Assembly (NCBI GenBank): GCA_028571685.1
Contig: CM053146.1
Coordinates: forward strand, 19,131,431 to 19,195,430
Origin: Heterohyrax brucei
Lineage: Eukaryota; Chordata; Mammalia; Hyracoidea; Procaviidae
DNA: 64,000 bases
Direction of reading: 5' to 3'
In this document: piece by piece, positions 11,589 through 23,700 of the stretch
Position numbering within the stretch: the first letter of the stretch is position 1
Layout: every line of letters begins with the position of its first letter
Notes under the pieces: generated by a model
Told to the model about the DNA's origin: nothing
Database searches by the model: none
What the model saw: only the letters and a program-made list of their open reading frames with translations
Program-made: the position numbers and the translations under genes

Positions 11589-11632
11589 CTCTCCTTCCTT
11601 CCCAAGCCCACTCTCCTTCCTTCCCAAGCCCA
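11589..11632. repeat. 22-bp tandem duplication
   Basis: Two perfect adjacent copies (11589-11610 and 11611-11632) of a pyrimidine-rich unit beginning CTCTCCTTCCTTCCCAAGC. Confidence 0.9.
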
Positions 11633-14278
11633 GATTCGTACACAGGAGCCTTTAAGGAAGAAAAAGTGCTTTGTTATTGGGAAGACAAAACACGCCTGCA
11701 GGCTCCAGTGACCCATCACAGTTCTTTGTGTACAAAACAGAGGCTGAGCCTGGAGGGTGGCTCCTGGGGCAGGTGGCACACAGAGGGACACTGTCAGAAA
11801 GACTGGTGGCTCCTGGGCTTGTTTTCAGTCCCCAGCATCTCTGGCATAGAAGGAGATGAAACTGGGCTGGAGGATGTTCTCCACATGAAACACTGTGGCA
11901 TTGCACAACTGCAGTGTAGCCAGACTAACAGGGTCCTGGAGAGGTCTCACTGCAGGGAAGCCTCGAAACCTGCAGGCCAGGAGTGTGCAGACTTGCCCTT
12001 CCCCACACATCTTCATTAAAGGAAATAGTGTGTGGCAGCACATTTGAACCTTACTGAGGGGCCTGTGGAGGGGCAACTGAGGCCCTGCAGCACTACAGGA
12101 GGGTCTCCAGGGCTTTGTGAGGCAAGACTAGAAATACTAGGTGTTTGTCTAACTTCTTTGTCCTTGCTGTCATTGCTGCTGGGGAAGTCAAGGTGCATAG
12201 AAAGGGAACAGCATGCCTACCTCCCCTGGTGAGTGATGGCCCACCTAGATCTCAAAGAAACCAGGTACCCATCTCTTTAGGCCAAGGCTCCTTCATATAC
12301 AAGCCCTAGCATGCCAGGGGCAGTATAGATCATCAGAGGTACAAGGAATGTGCAGGAATGAGTGATTCCTGGGCAGAGTGGCCAGGAGAGGGCTGAGGAT
12401 TGCAAAGGCACTGGCATTGGACCTGGGCGAGCAGGAAGAGAGCTGCCTGCCAGAATTAGGTGTTTAGGGTGATGCTGGAAGTAGAGCATCATTGGTGGCT
12501 CTTAGGAGATAGGTATGCCTGCTAATAGCAACAGTTGACACCGGCACTCTGGCTTGGAGGGGGCCAGGTCCCCCACTTCACCTCTGTAGTGGTACAGCTA
12601 TCCCTTTATTGAGGGGTGATAGGAATATTGGGACCATGGAGACTGCTTCAAAGAGTAGTCACCATGGTTGGTGCACCACCCTGAGCACAGGGCAGACTGA
12701 CCACCGAATCTTTGCAATACCTGTGAGTTAGGGCCTGTCATCCTTGCCCTGTTCCTGTCAGTCACTTTGTAGTAAGAAGATCAGTGTGGACGGACATCCA
12801 GACAGAATTTCTAGCTGTAGAGTCTGGGCTCCTGCTCTTTCACCCTGTCCCTCCCGCTCATGGCTAGTGGCCTGCTTAGCAGGGCAAAGAATGTTTCAAG
12901 ACCCAAGGAGAAAACAAACTTAGTGTTTGTGGTCCAGGGCTTATGCTGCCCCCTGCAGCCTGCCCTTTCCAGCCCACTGTTGTCAGAATCCAGTGGCAGC
13001 ACGGGACCAGAATGACCCTTAGGGAGACAGAAGGCAAGTTCCTTTTCTCTGCATTGGTAGGACACCTTTCATCTGTGAATGAAACTATAAAGAGTTGACA
13101 ATATGACTGAAGCATGTATGTGTAAATGAGTGTGTTACAGTTCATCTAGTTTTATTTGTCTTCTGTGTTTTAAAATTTGTTTCTGCCTGGCCGTGATTCT
13201 CAACACTGACTTCAAAGCAGCCTTGGCTGGCCTGTGGACAGACTCAGTGGCTGGGATTGGGCCTGGGCCAGGGGCACACCCACTCTCAGGTGGCCTGGTG
13301 TCTCTATGAGGAGGTGCTTCAATGGGGAAAGTCCTGCCAAGCCCTCTGCTGCCCGCAGTTTCTGGAGCACCAGCCTTAGTCTGAGCACATTACCCTCTCT
13401 CTGGCTTTCTTTCTGACACCAGTGCCGAAATCAGTGTGAAATACCCACACTTGCAGAGCACAGAGGGCTATGTAATATGTTCAGTGGGCACCTTTGAGCT
13501 CCAAGGGGGTATTTACCTAAAGCCCAAGGAATGGATGGGGATGGGGGCAGAAGGCATGTTTGCAGAGGACCTGTTGTGTATCCTTTCCTGAGGGGAGCAT
13601 TTCATAGATTCTATCATGCTTCCAAGGTCTCTGAGTGGCCTAAATCGTTTGCTTTTGGCTACTAACATAAAGGTTGGCACTTTAGAACCACCCAAAAATA
13701 CAGCAGAAGAAAGGTCTGGTGTCTGCTTTCTGTAAAGATTACAGTCAAGAAAACCTGTGAGCACTGTTCTACTAAGTAACACAGGAGATGTGAGTTGAAA
13801 TCAGTTTGATGGCAATTGGTTTGTATCATGCCTTGAAATACAAAGTAGAAAATGTGTCCCTCTCTTAAGGTAGTTGCTGTTCTAATTGGGAATACTAATT
13901 GCTTGAAGGAAGTGATGTGTACCATATGCTTGCACTTTGGGTATATCAGTTATAGCACCATGAAGAAGCTAAGACAGCCATGCTGTCTTGTACCAGGCAA
14001 ACAGCTGGGGATCCTAGAGAGCACTTGGAAATCTTTTACAGAAGAGGAAATTGAGGCAGGGAGAGGCTCATCAACCAACAAGGAGTCAGAGGAGGAGCTA
14101 GGGAAGGAAAACCGCTGGATTCCAGAGATGGTGTCTGAACAGGTGTTCTAGATGTAAAGCTCAGTAGCAGTCAGCAGCGACAAGCCAGTGACAGCCCACA
14201 GCAGCAAGGTGGCTGATCTCAGACAGGACAATAAATGAAAGAAGCCAGCAGCAAGACCACGTGCGGGAGGATTTCCTT
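11633..14278. other. Unique non-coding sequence
   Basis: No gene or confident repeat is recognised in this 2.6-kb stretch. The many short open frames overlap on both strands. A possible MIR relic lies around 14035-14100 ('cagaagaggaaattgaggcagggagagg'). Confidence 0.45.
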
Positions 14279-14468
14279 GCTGGGTAAGACAGAAATGTTC
14301 AAGGATGCACGCTGAAGGTGAAATGTGAGGAAAATAAGGAAGCACTACCATAAATGTCAGGATAGTGGTCAATGCTGGGTAAGACAGACATGTTCAAGGA
14401 TGCACGCTGAAGGTGAAATGTGAGGAAAATAAGGAAGCACTACCATAAATGTCAGGATAGTGGTCAAC
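14279..14468. repeat. 95-bp tandem duplication, two copies
   Basis: Units 14279-14373 and 14374-14468 are identical apart from two substitutions by my comparison (AGAAATG versus AGACATG, and the last base). The right side continues into an old L1-like 3' end, so the duplicated piece appears to be part of that relic. The low divergence implies a recent duplication or an assembly artefact. Confidence 0.92.
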
Positions 14469-14650
14469 TTGGGTGGAGTGCAGGGGAGTTTGGAGAATGA
14501 GGCTGGAGATGATCTGTGCCCAGCAACTCCATTTCCTGACCCAGGTGGTGATTTAATGGGGATTCACTTTGTGACAAGTCACTGAATTTTAGGTTTGGTT
14601 TGTACCTTTTTCTGAGATGTTTTACATTTCACAATAAAATAGGTTTAAAA
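14374..14650 (+). repeat. Old L1M-like 3' end (probable)
   Basis: Resembles the 3' UTR of mammalian L1M elements: 'cataaatgtcaggatagtgg', 'ggtggtgatttaatggggattcactttg', 'tttacatttcacaataaaatagg'. It ends at an AATAAAA. The assignment rests on remembered consensus. Confidence 0.5.
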
Positions 14651-16124
14651 ACAAGTGCTCAGTAATTGCAGTGTGTCACTTTGCATTTGAAGGGCATACC
14701 TTAGAGGGCCACCAGCTGGAGTGGGCAGCTGTGTGCTATTTCTTTGCTCACCTGCCTGCTGTCCAGTTTCATCCACAAACTGGGGTTTGCAGTGTTTGGT
14801 GGGGTCCACGTGTCCTCATGCACAAGCGTGAGGTCCCTGCCGAGGCTCTCCAGGGGTTTTCCAACCTCCTTCACACCCTGGGCAGTCATGCCAAGCAAAG
14901 CGGTGTGGTTCCCATTATCCTTGCCTGCTGTGCCACCTTGTCTGTGTGCTCTGGAGAATGAGGTGGCTAAACAATGGGTGACAGTGGGCCTTCGCTTCCA
15001 GGCCACTTGCTGCTGGGAGTACAAAGGCACACACAGATCTATCCCCACCTGTGTCAGGAAGGCAAGCCTTCAAGAGTCCCTGGTGTTCGGGACAAGTGCC
15101 AGCTGGTGTCTGGGTGGACTTAGCAGAACAGCCCCTGCCCTTTTCAGCCTTGGCTTCTCAGCATGTAGGATAGGGCTAATCACAGCTACCTCCCCAAGAC
15201 TATTGCCTGGCTTAAATGCAACGGCATGTGGAAAGTTCATGTCACCGTGCCTGCTTCAAGTGGGCCCAGTAGTTTCTTTCTTGGCTTCCCCTTCTGCAGA
15301 CCTGAGAAGCTGTCTAAACACTAACTTGGCTATGCTGCTCCTCCACCTGCTGCAGGGGGTCCTCCTTCCCTCCTCCTACACAAGTGGCACAGCACTTCTC
15401 CTCTGGCTCCCGCAGCCCCAGGCTCACCCTAGCCGTGGTGCTCAGCCTTTTCTGTCCTTTCACAGGCCCAGGAGCCTCTGCAGCACAGGGACCTGTCTTA
15501 CTCATCAGTGTTCCAGGTGTGCTAGCACTGGCCCAGGGCCTGGGCACAGCAGGAGAATAATCCATGGTTAAGGAATAAATGAAGGCCCAGAAGCCCCAAT
15601 GTACTGATGGCAGTTGATCACCTGTCCAGAGCAATCCCCACCCATTTGCTAAATGTCTTTGGTTCTGCTTATTGTTTATAGAAACCTGTGATGAGTTAGT
15701 TCTTTTGGACAATATAAAAAATTCTTTGAAATGCATCCAAGTCTATTTTTCTTTCTAAAAATTCAGACTTTAGACTTGGGAGGGGAGTTGGGTTGCCCCC
15801 AAAGCAGCCTTTGAGATAGCAGTGAAGGTGGAGGGAGCAAGCATGGGCAGAGGGGACAGCCAGGCTGTGACACCATCTCAGTGGAGACCTCAGTGGACCC
15901 CATAGGGCACTGCAGAGCTGAGACAGTCCTTTAGATGTGACTCAGTCATGGGGTGCAGGCCACTTGGGAAGAGGTGTGATCTTGACTGGGGCAACCCTTA
16001 CAGGGGTAGACAGCTGAGGCCCAATTGCACTGCCCCCAGTAGGTCCTTCATTCCTGAAGGAGCTTCTGGGCTGTCACCATGGAACCTACCAACCCCATCA
16101 CATGTAAATGTTTAGGGAAAACTA
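14651..16124. other. Unique non-coding sequence
   Basis: No gene recognised. The longest frame (14744-15571 +, 275 codons) is rich in Ser, Pro and Cys, matches no domain and is paralleled by open frames on the opposite strand, so I treat it as accidental. A sense MIR-like relic is possible around 15140-15240. Confidence 0.45.
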
Positions 16125-16320
16125 AGGGAATGGCATTTATTCAAAGCCCACTAAATGCTAGGTGCTGTGCTGGGTGCTTCACACCCATTCTCTCAGAATA
16201 CTCACGTGAGTGTCGGTGCACCCATTCTCCAAATAAGCAAACAGAGGTGGAAGATGAAAGAGAGTCAGGAGAGGTGCCAGAAGTTCATTCCTCACCCTGA
16301 TGCTGCTGCTTAGGTCCTGG
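16125..16320 (-). repeat. MIR, antisense
   Basis: The plus strand follows the reverse-complement MIR order: 'ttattcaaagcccactaaatgctaggtgctgtgctgggtgcttcac', 'acccattctctcag', 'cacccattctccaaataagcaaacagaggt'. Confidence 0.7.
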
Positions 16321-16832
16321 TTGAACCCATGTGGCACTTAGCACCTTTCCTACCTGGCTCTCTAATTCACCGGTAAGTCTCAGGCTGCCTGGGGTATCTG
16401 TTGATGGGGCCATGACTGTCCACTGTTCAGCATTCAGCCTAATCCTGACCATGTGGCTTCACAAGTGCTTCCCCAGGGTTACAGAGCAGGGCGACTACTT
16501 GACAAAGGAGAAGCTGGTGTTACAGTCCTGTTCTAGGGAAGATGGCGTCGGAGCTGGGCAGAGTTAAGTCCAACTGAAAACATCCTTAATGCGAGTATCA
16601 ACTTGCAGAATGAAAGCTGGGCGGGCACACGGGCCTGTAGCGACAAACACTGGGCACCTGTGGCGCACCAAGAGTAACGCTCAGCGTGGGGGCCACTGGG
16701 CCAGTAAGACACTCATGGTGCTCCTGGGCCCACGGAAGATAATAATTGCTAACCATCGCAATGAGCCCTCCCAGTGACAGCAGCCGTCATTGTTGAGAGG
16801 CTCTGTACACCAGGTACCTGGAGGGGGTGACT

Positions 16833-16960
16833 GACTTCTCATGCTCACTAATAGCCCTGTAGAGCAGCTGGCTTCATGCCCAGTTTATAGATGAGGTAAC
16901 TAGAGTTTTAAGATTGGCCCAAGGTCACAAATCACAGAGGGTCAGAATTGAGGCATTATT
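16833..16960 (-). repeat. MIR fragment, antisense
   Basis: Carries 'ctcactaatagccctgtagagcag', 'cagtttatagatgaggtaactagag' and 'ggcccaaggtcacaaatcacagaggg', the complement of the MIR core. Confidence 0.8.
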
Positions 16961-17114
16961 CTCTTATTTGCTTTCCTTGATACCAGATTTGAATTTAATC
17001 TTGCATGAGTGCCTTATGCCAGTGCTGGGCAGCGTGGGAGACCTGAGTCCACTGACAAAAGTACCAAGTGTATAGGTGACTTTGGCTATGTCCTTCACAA
17101 AGACCAGTGACGTG

Positions 17115-17160
17115 GGTGTGTGTGTGTGTGTATGTGCATGCGCACATGCACACGCACATA
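17115..17160. repeat. (GT)n / alternating purine-pyrimidine repeat
   Basis: GT units grade into alternating GCATGCGCACATGCACACG. Alternating purine-pyrimidine runs of this kind favour Z-DNA. Confidence 0.9.
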
Positions 17161-17988
17161 TAGAAGACAATCCTGGAGGGCTTGAGAAAACTAATAGGGG
17201 CCACAGTTGAGGTCCACATGTATGTGATTGAAACTGCTTTTAGCCTTTAACCAAGACCTCTTCTTCAAGGTCCACCGGCATGTCAACCATGGGCCTAAAA
17301 GCCTTGTGTGACTTCCCTCCAGGCAAAAGGCAACAGAAGGAGGCAAGGAGGCTCACCTAGCACTAGCCCCCTGGTGGCAACTTGGGTATGGGGTCTGGCT
17401 GTTTCTGTACTGGAGGCCACTTTTGCCCCATCTATTAGACAACTGCGGTCGGCTGGCACCTTTCCAATTGCCCGGTTCCCGCAGTCACCTCTGCTTCTCT
17501 CACAGTGTGCATTACCTACTTCCCCGAGGACAGGCCTAGTGATGGAATTGCTTTCTCTTTGGATGTGCTTTCCTTTTCCATGTCATTCATCCACATTTTC
17601 TTCTCCTTCGTGGCCTGCTTCTAGGAGGTTTGGAAGGCCCTTTGATTTCATGAAACAAGAAACCCTAGAGCATCTGGAGCAGTGAGGTTGACTGCAGCCG
17701 GCAGAAGCCCATGGAGCCTCTCGGACCAGGGCTCTCCCAGGTGCTGGAGACTTGGGCATAGACACTGTTTCTGTCCTCACAGCACTTACAGTCCAGTAGA
17801 CTTGGTGTGGCAATGAGAAAAGGTCAGAATGGGACAGGGGGGCAGCCTGGCCTGTTTCCCACAGCTCCACTTCTCAGATTCAACCAATTCCCATTTCTTC
17901 TGCACACCTTAGAGCAGCCAAACACAGGTTGGCTTCCCACAGGGTGTGGTGTGGGCCTGGGATATATTTAGGGTCCTAGAAATGTGGG

Positions 17989-18145
17989 GAAACCCTGGTG
18001 GTGTAGTGGTTACATGCTACGGCTACTAACCAAAAGGTTGTCAGTTCAAATCTATCAGGTGCACATTAGAAACTACGGGGAAGTTTTGCTCAGTCCTATA
18101 GGGCCACAATGAGGTGAAATAGACTCAACAGCAATGGGTATTTGT
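17989..18145 (+). repeat. AfroSINE
   Basis: Well-preserved sense copy: head 'ggggaaaccctggtggtgtagtgg', box B region 'aaggttgtcagttcaaatc' and end 'cacaatgaggtgaaatagactcaac'. This copy best identifies the family and the afrotherian origin. Confidence 0.95.
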
Positions 18146-18164
18146 TTAATGAACATGGTTTTTT

Positions 18165-18340
18165 CTTAGGTTTGTTTTATTTTATTTTTGTTGTTTTTGA
18201 GAATATACACAGCAAAACAGTGAAGTCACCAACTCCTGCATGTATAATTCAGTGACATTGATTACATTCTTCAAGTGTGCACCTGTTCCCACCCTCCTTT
18301 TCTGAATCATCCATGAAAATGTTAATTTTAATTTCTTTTG
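18165..18340 (-). repeat. L1 3'-UTR-like fragment, antisense
   Basis: The same plus-strand arrangement as 11160: T-rich start, 'gagaatatacacagcaaaacag', 'acattgattacattcttcaagtgtgcacctgttcccaccctccttttctgaatc'. It directly follows the AfroSINE. Confidence 0.55.
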
Positions 18341-18374
18341 AAATCTGAAGGAAAAGTGAATGCAATGATAAATG

Positions 18375-18432
18375 CGTAGATAGTAGATAGCTAGACAAAT
18401 GATAGACAGACAGATGTAGACAGATAGATACT
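18375..18432. repeat. GATA/GACA-type microsatellite, imperfect
   Basis: Irregular tetranucleotide units (gatagtagatagctagacaa... then gacagacaga, gacagataga). Confidence 0.85.
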
Positions 18433-18436
18433 TGCT

Positions 18437-18820
18437 GCGGAGCCCCCTCCAGCTCGCGGCAAGAGTCTATACAGCAGAACAAAAGGTTGTGCACTTCTGT
18501 GTCATCCTCATCATCCCTAGCATGTTCAGACCCATTGTTGTGGCTTCTGTGCCCATCTATCTCTTGTCCTCATTGGCTTTTTGCTTCGCCAAACATAATG
18601 CCACCTCTGGAGGTTGATCCCTCCTAATGAAATATCCAAAGCAAGTGAGTCAGGCCATGCTGTGTTGTGATTCACAGGGTCTTTGTTGGCTAATTTTCAG
18701 AAGTAGTTCACCAGATATCTCTTTCTCATCCATCTTAGTCTGGAAGCTCTGCCAAAACCTGTTTAGCATCACAGCAACATACAACCCCCCACTGACAGAT
18801 GTGTGGTAGTTGCACATCAG
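18437..18820 (-). mobile_element. RTE-like segment, antisense
   Basis: Plus-strand blocks such as 'ggttgtgcacttctgtgtcatcctcatcatc', 'agtctggaagctctgc' and 'cagcatcacagcaac' match what I recall as the complement of BovB/RTE1-type sequence. The last of these is also seen in the antisense RTE copy at about 47720-47870. Part of the middle is deleted relative to that copy. A tRNA-like sequence abuts it on the right (18823-18892), making a composite on the minus strand with the tRNA-like part first. Confidence 0.6.
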
Positions 18821-18822
18821 TT

Positions 18823-18892
18823 TCAATGACCAGGAATTGAACCTAGGTCTCCCATACGGAAGGTGAGCATCCTACCACTGAACTACTGCTAC
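18823..18892 (-). repeat. tRNA-Gly-like head of composite element
   Basis: The minus strand reads 'gcagtagttcagtggtaggatgctcaccttccgtatgggagacctaggttcaattcctgg' in order: an A-box-like 'ttcagtggtagga', an anticodon-loop region with TCC (Gly), and a B-box 'ggttcaattcc'. The acceptor stem no longer pairs well. It is therefore a tRNA-derived SINE head or pseudogene, not a functional tRNA. It lies directly upstream of RTE-like sequence in the same orientation. Confidence 0.6.
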
Positions 18893-19244
18893 CCCCTTCT
18901 TTTGGTATCCACATCTGGTTTCTCTGCTGAAGTGTAAACTTCCTGAAGACAATGTTGTGTCATGCTGTAAATGCTCAGGGCTCTGAGCATGAAACTAGGA
19001 ACATACATCCTTCTGCTGGATCACAGATCAAGGGGCTTGTTGTCTAATGTGGGACACAGACCACTCACGTGAAGTTTGATGGGATCTGAAGAACAAGTGA
19101 GTCATTGGGGATGTGTCTCCAAGAAGTTCCTTGCCCAGCCATGGGACACAGGGGCTTTTTAGAGATGACCTGTGAGCTTGGTGGTCTTTAACTCCTGCCT
19201 TTCTCAACATTTTTGGGAAAATAGGTCCAGACTTAGAGGAAAGT
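18893..19244. other. Non-coding, possible L2-like relic
   Basis: No gene. 'gtaaacttcctgaagacaatgttgtg' and 'tgaaactaggaacata' vaguely recall an L2 3' end, but this is not secure. Confidence 0.3.
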
Positions 19245-20488
19245 TTTGAAAAGCATACAAATCAGTTAGCTACAAAAGGACAAATATTATATGAGACTAC
19301 TATTATAAGGACTTAAGAAAAGACACACAGAAGAAAATACTGTTTGATGGCTACAAGGGTGGGGAGGGAGGTAGAGGGTTATTCATAGATTAGATAACCC
19401 CAACCCACTACCGTCAAGTCGATTTTGATTCATAGTGACCCTATAGGCCAGAATAGAACCGCCCCATAGAGTTTCCAAGGAGTGCTTGGTGGATTTCAAC
19501 TGCTGACCTCAGGGTTAGGAGATGTAGCACTTAACCACTAGCCACCAGGGTTTCTATAGTTGATAGGAATTTGGTTAGGTGAAGGGAGTGAAGCCAGTGA
19601 CAGTATGCAGTAGAAGGCAGGTAAGTATAACTGACTACATTACAGGCTAAAAGGTTTTCTAAGTTCAACCCAACATTTCAAAGGACAGAGAAGCAGGGAC
19701 AGGGGTCTGGGGACCACGTTTTCAGGGGACATTGAGGCAAATTGGCGTAACAAGCCTTTTTTTAAGAGAACCTTCCGTACCCCATACTGGTGAGTGATGT
19801 CTGCGGTCTTAAAAACATGCAAGCTGCCATCTGAGGAACGTCAATTGGTCCTAGCCCACCTGGAACAGATGACAACCAAGAACACCAAAGACACAAATTA
19901 AAATGAGCCCAGGAGACAGCAGGACCAAACTGATTGGGAGACTACATCAGCAGGAGAGCGGAAGAAGTAAATGGTGCCTGGCCACCACCAAAGACAGTCC
20001 TGACAGGGAATACAGTGTACAGTACCTGACATAGCATGAGAGAAAGGGATGTACAAATCAAGAACTCTATTAAAAGACCAGGCTCTATGGTCTGACGACC
20101 TGGAGGGTCCCCTGGGAACATGGCCCCTGGACTTAACTGCTGGCCTGGAGCTGAAGCCAGCACTGACGCCAACACTTCAGACAAAGATTGAACTGGACTT
20201 GGGGACACAGAGTGATGCAGGTAGTGTGTGTACGTTATAGTTTAATATATGTGAGGCTAACCTACTGGCTTCTTTTTAGAGGGGAGAGGAGAGGGGAAAG
20301 AGGAGGGGACGAGTGTTGATTGAGTTAATGCTGAAAGTAAAGAGTGAGAAAGAAGAGTGTGCTGCCACAGAGTGAGGAGGGTAGTCAGAGTTGCAGGGAG
20401 GTGGGTGTTCGGGGTTTTATGTGGAGGCTTGACTTGGATTAAAAACTTTCTCTTAATGAGAGTAAAAACAATTAAATAGAAAAAAAAA
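19245..20488 (+). mobile_element. 5'-truncated L1, 3' end, sense
   Basis: Matches the end of L1 ORF2 and the long afrotherian L1 3' UTR seen elsewhere in the window: 'ggctacaagggtggggaggg' G-rich tract, 'gtgagtgatgtctgcggtcttaaaaac', 'aagctgccatctgagg', 'ggtgcctggccaccacc', 'cccctgggaacatggcccctgg', and a terminal AAAAAAAA at 20480. An antisense AfroSINE interrupts it at 19397-19555. It is more diverged than the copies at 43011 and 51285, so it is an older insertion. Confidence 0.85.
19397..19555 (-). repeat. AfroSINE inserted in L1 3' end, antisense
   Basis: Nearly complete reverse copy: 'accgtcaagtcgattttgattcatagtgaccctatagg', 'agaaccgccccatagagtttccaagg', 'gtagcacttaaccactagccaccagggtttc'. 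L1 sequence continues on both sides. Confidence 0.95.
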
Positions 20489-20700
20489 GAATTTCCACTA
20501 TCCTTCACTCAGATTCCCCCAAATGCCAGCATTTTGCCACATATCTGTCAATCACCTATCTACATGTCTACCTACCTTTCTATCTATTGTCTGTCATTTA
20601 TTTAAATATCTAGCTTCTACCACCTATCATCTACCTACCTACCTATCTAAATTTTGTCTATATTCTTTCAGACTCAGTTGCAGACATTTTACTTGTAAAT
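20489..20700 (-). repeat. L1M-like 3' relic with (CTAC/CTAT)n
   Basis: 'cccccaaatgccagcattttgccacatat' resembles the antisense 3' UTR of old L1M elements. It is followed by imperfect CTAC/CTAT tetranucleotides at about 20560-20650. Confidence 0.5.
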
Positions 20701-20707
20701 ACGTATG

Positions 20708-20760
20708 CCAAGCCAGCCAAGTGCTCTCGAGTCGGATCTGACTCATGGCGACCCTTGTAT
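20708..20760 (-). repeat. AfroSINE 3'-end fragment, antisense
   Basis: Only the terminal part is present: 'agtgctctcgagtcggatctgactcatggcgaccc'. Confidence 0.8.
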
Positions 20761-23700
20761 GTATTTCCTAAAAATAAGGGTATTCTTGAACATTGCCAAA
20801 GCACAATGATCAGCATTAGCGGCCGGACTTATGCCATTACCTAACTGGAGTTTAGTTTGGGGGAACTCTGTTGCCTGACCAATCCCCATCCTGCAGCGAG
20901 GGTAGCGTAGGCAACTCTGGATATGGGGCGCTGTGTGGCCAAGATCTGTGAAGCACTCGATATGGAGTGTAGGTGAAGGGTAGCAGAGACAAGGCAGTAG
21001 TGACCATAAAGGCCTGGAGCTAAGCAGAGGATTGAACTTGACAATGAAGGCCCTAGTAGCCCTGCAGACTTGCAGGCCAGGCAGTGTCAGGATCAGATGC
21101 CCTCTAGCTAGCCTCATTCAGGTCCCAGGTAGGAGACTACGCTGGAGCCTGGAGCTGATGATCCCAGTCAACAGCCACCCTCCAGCCGCTGAAGAAGAAT
21201 TGAGTTGCCTTACTGGGCAAGAAGTTCAGCTAGAACAGAATGTACTCAGAGAGCCCAGAGCAGGGAGTGGAAGGGCAGGGAAGGAATGGAAAGCATGAAG
21301 TGAGAGTGGAGGCCTGGCACAGGCTGGCCTGTTTCGTAATCACAGTCTGGTGAGTCAGCCCTGCTTCTCAAAGGGCTATCTTTCTTGTGCCCACCTCATA
21401 CCTCTGCTTGCTACTTCAGCTGCCCCTTGTGGTCTGAGTCTTCCACCTGCTGGGACATGCTTCTGGGGTCGAGTGAGGCCATTTCAGAGTCATGCAGGAC
21501 TGAGTTCAAATCCCACACCATGGCTGGCTGTGTGAACTCGGTGTATAAGCCTGGCCCACTCACTTACTGGCCATATGAATTATGTTGGGGCAAGTTCCGT
21601 TAGCTCCCATTGCCCCTCTCCCATGTCACTGAGGTGGCCCTTACTTTACTATGAGAGTCCTGACAGTAAGCCCATGCACTCTCATCAGGGTGTGTGGCAC
21701 ACAGTAAGAGTTCAGTCTAAGTTTGCAAAAGCCATGAGAAAGAGAAACTCATAACAGTGGCTGGCACATGGCAGTCCCTAGTAGGCACTGGTTGTCCAGT
21801 TACGAGTTGATACAACTGCTGAAAGGCCAAAAGGAGCCAACTCAAGGAAGCTCACTTGTGCTGGTTGGTGCTCAGGGTAGGGCAAGCAAGGCCATCTTCA
21901 CCCTAAGGAGGTATGTGTTCCACAGGGCAGAGATGACCAATGCATGTGCAATCACCAAGACGAAGGTGGTGAGAGGCAGGGTACTGCTTTGGGCTGCTGA
22001 AGGGGCGAAGGTGGGCCAGGCTGCACACCCCACCCAGAGGCGAGGGTCCAGACAATGCACAGTGCTGAGGAGAATGCAGGTGTGCTGAATGGGACTTACC
22101 CATGCCGTGGGGAGTCCCCTGCCACGTAATGATCTTCCTACAGGTCTGACTATCACCTGCCTCTCTTGGCCACTCCAGGAGGCTTGAAAGATTGCAAACT
22201 GCTGTGATGTTATGGAGCCAAACCATGTCCCTGGCTCACCGCCCACCCCCTGCCCAGGGGCTTGGCATCAGCTGTGCTGCGCCTGGAAGACAGGTTGCCC
22301 TTGAGGAAGAGGGCCTAGTTTGTGTGCAGGAGTGGCCAGACTCTTTGTCTGGCTGGTAGAGGATAGAATGCCTCCCCAAGGGTCAAACGAAATCAGAGCA
22401 GTCACGTCACTGCCCAGCGCCACCCAGAGTTCTGTCTATGATGAATGGTAAATAGATGTAGATAGATGTGGGACAGCTTTCCATGCTGACATTGGCCCTC
22501 TTCCCTCCTGGACACTTAATTTTATTTCTCTGCTCTTTCTAGTACTTCTCCATGACCCGGGCTGTGGGAATTAACACATGTGGGAGCAGGTTTGACTCAG
22601 GGATGAAGGCAGATGAAACCCAGGCCTGTTCACCTGGGTTTGTCTCTTGTGGGACACCGGGGCTTGTTGGGGGCATTCAGTCAGAGGGATGGGTGGCCTT
22701 GTGTTGTGGGTGTTTTAGGTGAGCCCTCAATGGGTTTAGGGAGAAGAGAATATGCTAAGACACAGGCACCTAAGAGAACGCACTAAGGCCAGACCCTGCA
22801 TGCACACCATGTGCGGGCTGTGGAGCAGCCGCTGGCCCCTCAGCCTGCGCCATTGGAAGTGTCAAAGAAAACACCGGCTAATCAGTGCAGCAGCATGTGG
22901 GGAAGGAGCAGGTTTTACTGTCCAGTCAGATTCTAAGGCTCTGCCCACAGAAGCTCTCAGTCTCCTTAGGGAGGCCTGTGGAAGCAAGACTCAGGACAGA
23001 CAGTGGGCTTGGCCATTGGTGGGCTGTGAGCATCTGAGAGAAGGCCAGGGCCATCCTGCAGGCTTCCTGGAGAAGGTAGTCTGGGTGACTGGGGAAGGAG
23101 GGGTGGATTTGCACAAGAACATCTGGGAGCCAAGGGGCATCGGAGGCAGAGAGACTGAATGGCTAGGGTTACACCCGGAAGATTCATTGCCAGGAAGGGC
23201 AGACTGCAACCTGTTCATCACTTGCCCTGATTGCTGAGCAGGGGCACCTGCCTGGAGGTACCTGCGATCTCTGGTTGGGTACCTAAACAAAGACTTAAAA
23301 GAAAGGAACAAACCAGTCTTTGGATTTATATGTCAGGTAAACAGTTACTGATCAGAGAGGGAAGAGTAATCTCTCAAAGAGGGCACGGTGGCTCCCAGAC
23401 CAGCAAGGCTATGCTGTATTCCTCTCAAGGTGATGGGAGTGACAGACGCTGCTGGGTGATTGCCCATCTCCCTCCTGCAGCTCCCTCCCCTTGCCTTCCT
23501 CTGTACAGAGGCTAGAAGATGAAATTACTCAACTGTTCAACCTTACTTTACGTTAGGAGGGACATAGTTCTAGACAGGCAGATATGGGCTAAAGTCCCTA
23601 AGGAAGTACAGAACGCTGTCAGGAAGAAATTGTTTGGCCTCTTTGTGCTTCTTTTTTCTTTCTAACTGGAATGTGGCTATGAGATGTGGAGAAGCAGCAG

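Noticed and set aside
14744..15571. 275-codon open frame on the plus strand, the longest outside LINEs.
   Set aside because: No recognisable domain, composition skewed to Ser/Pro/Cys/Leu as expected from GC-rich non-coding DNA, overlapping open frames on both strands, and a MIR-like relic inside it.
18823..18892. Functional tRNA-Gly gene on the minus strand.
   Set aside because: A and B boxes and a TCC anticodon position are visible, but acceptor and other stems no longer pair and it is joined to RTE-like sequence, so it is a SINE head or pseudogene.
22752..23237. 161-codon open frame on the plus strand.
   Set aside because: No family resemblance, three antisense frames overlap it, and no start context or splice signals support it.
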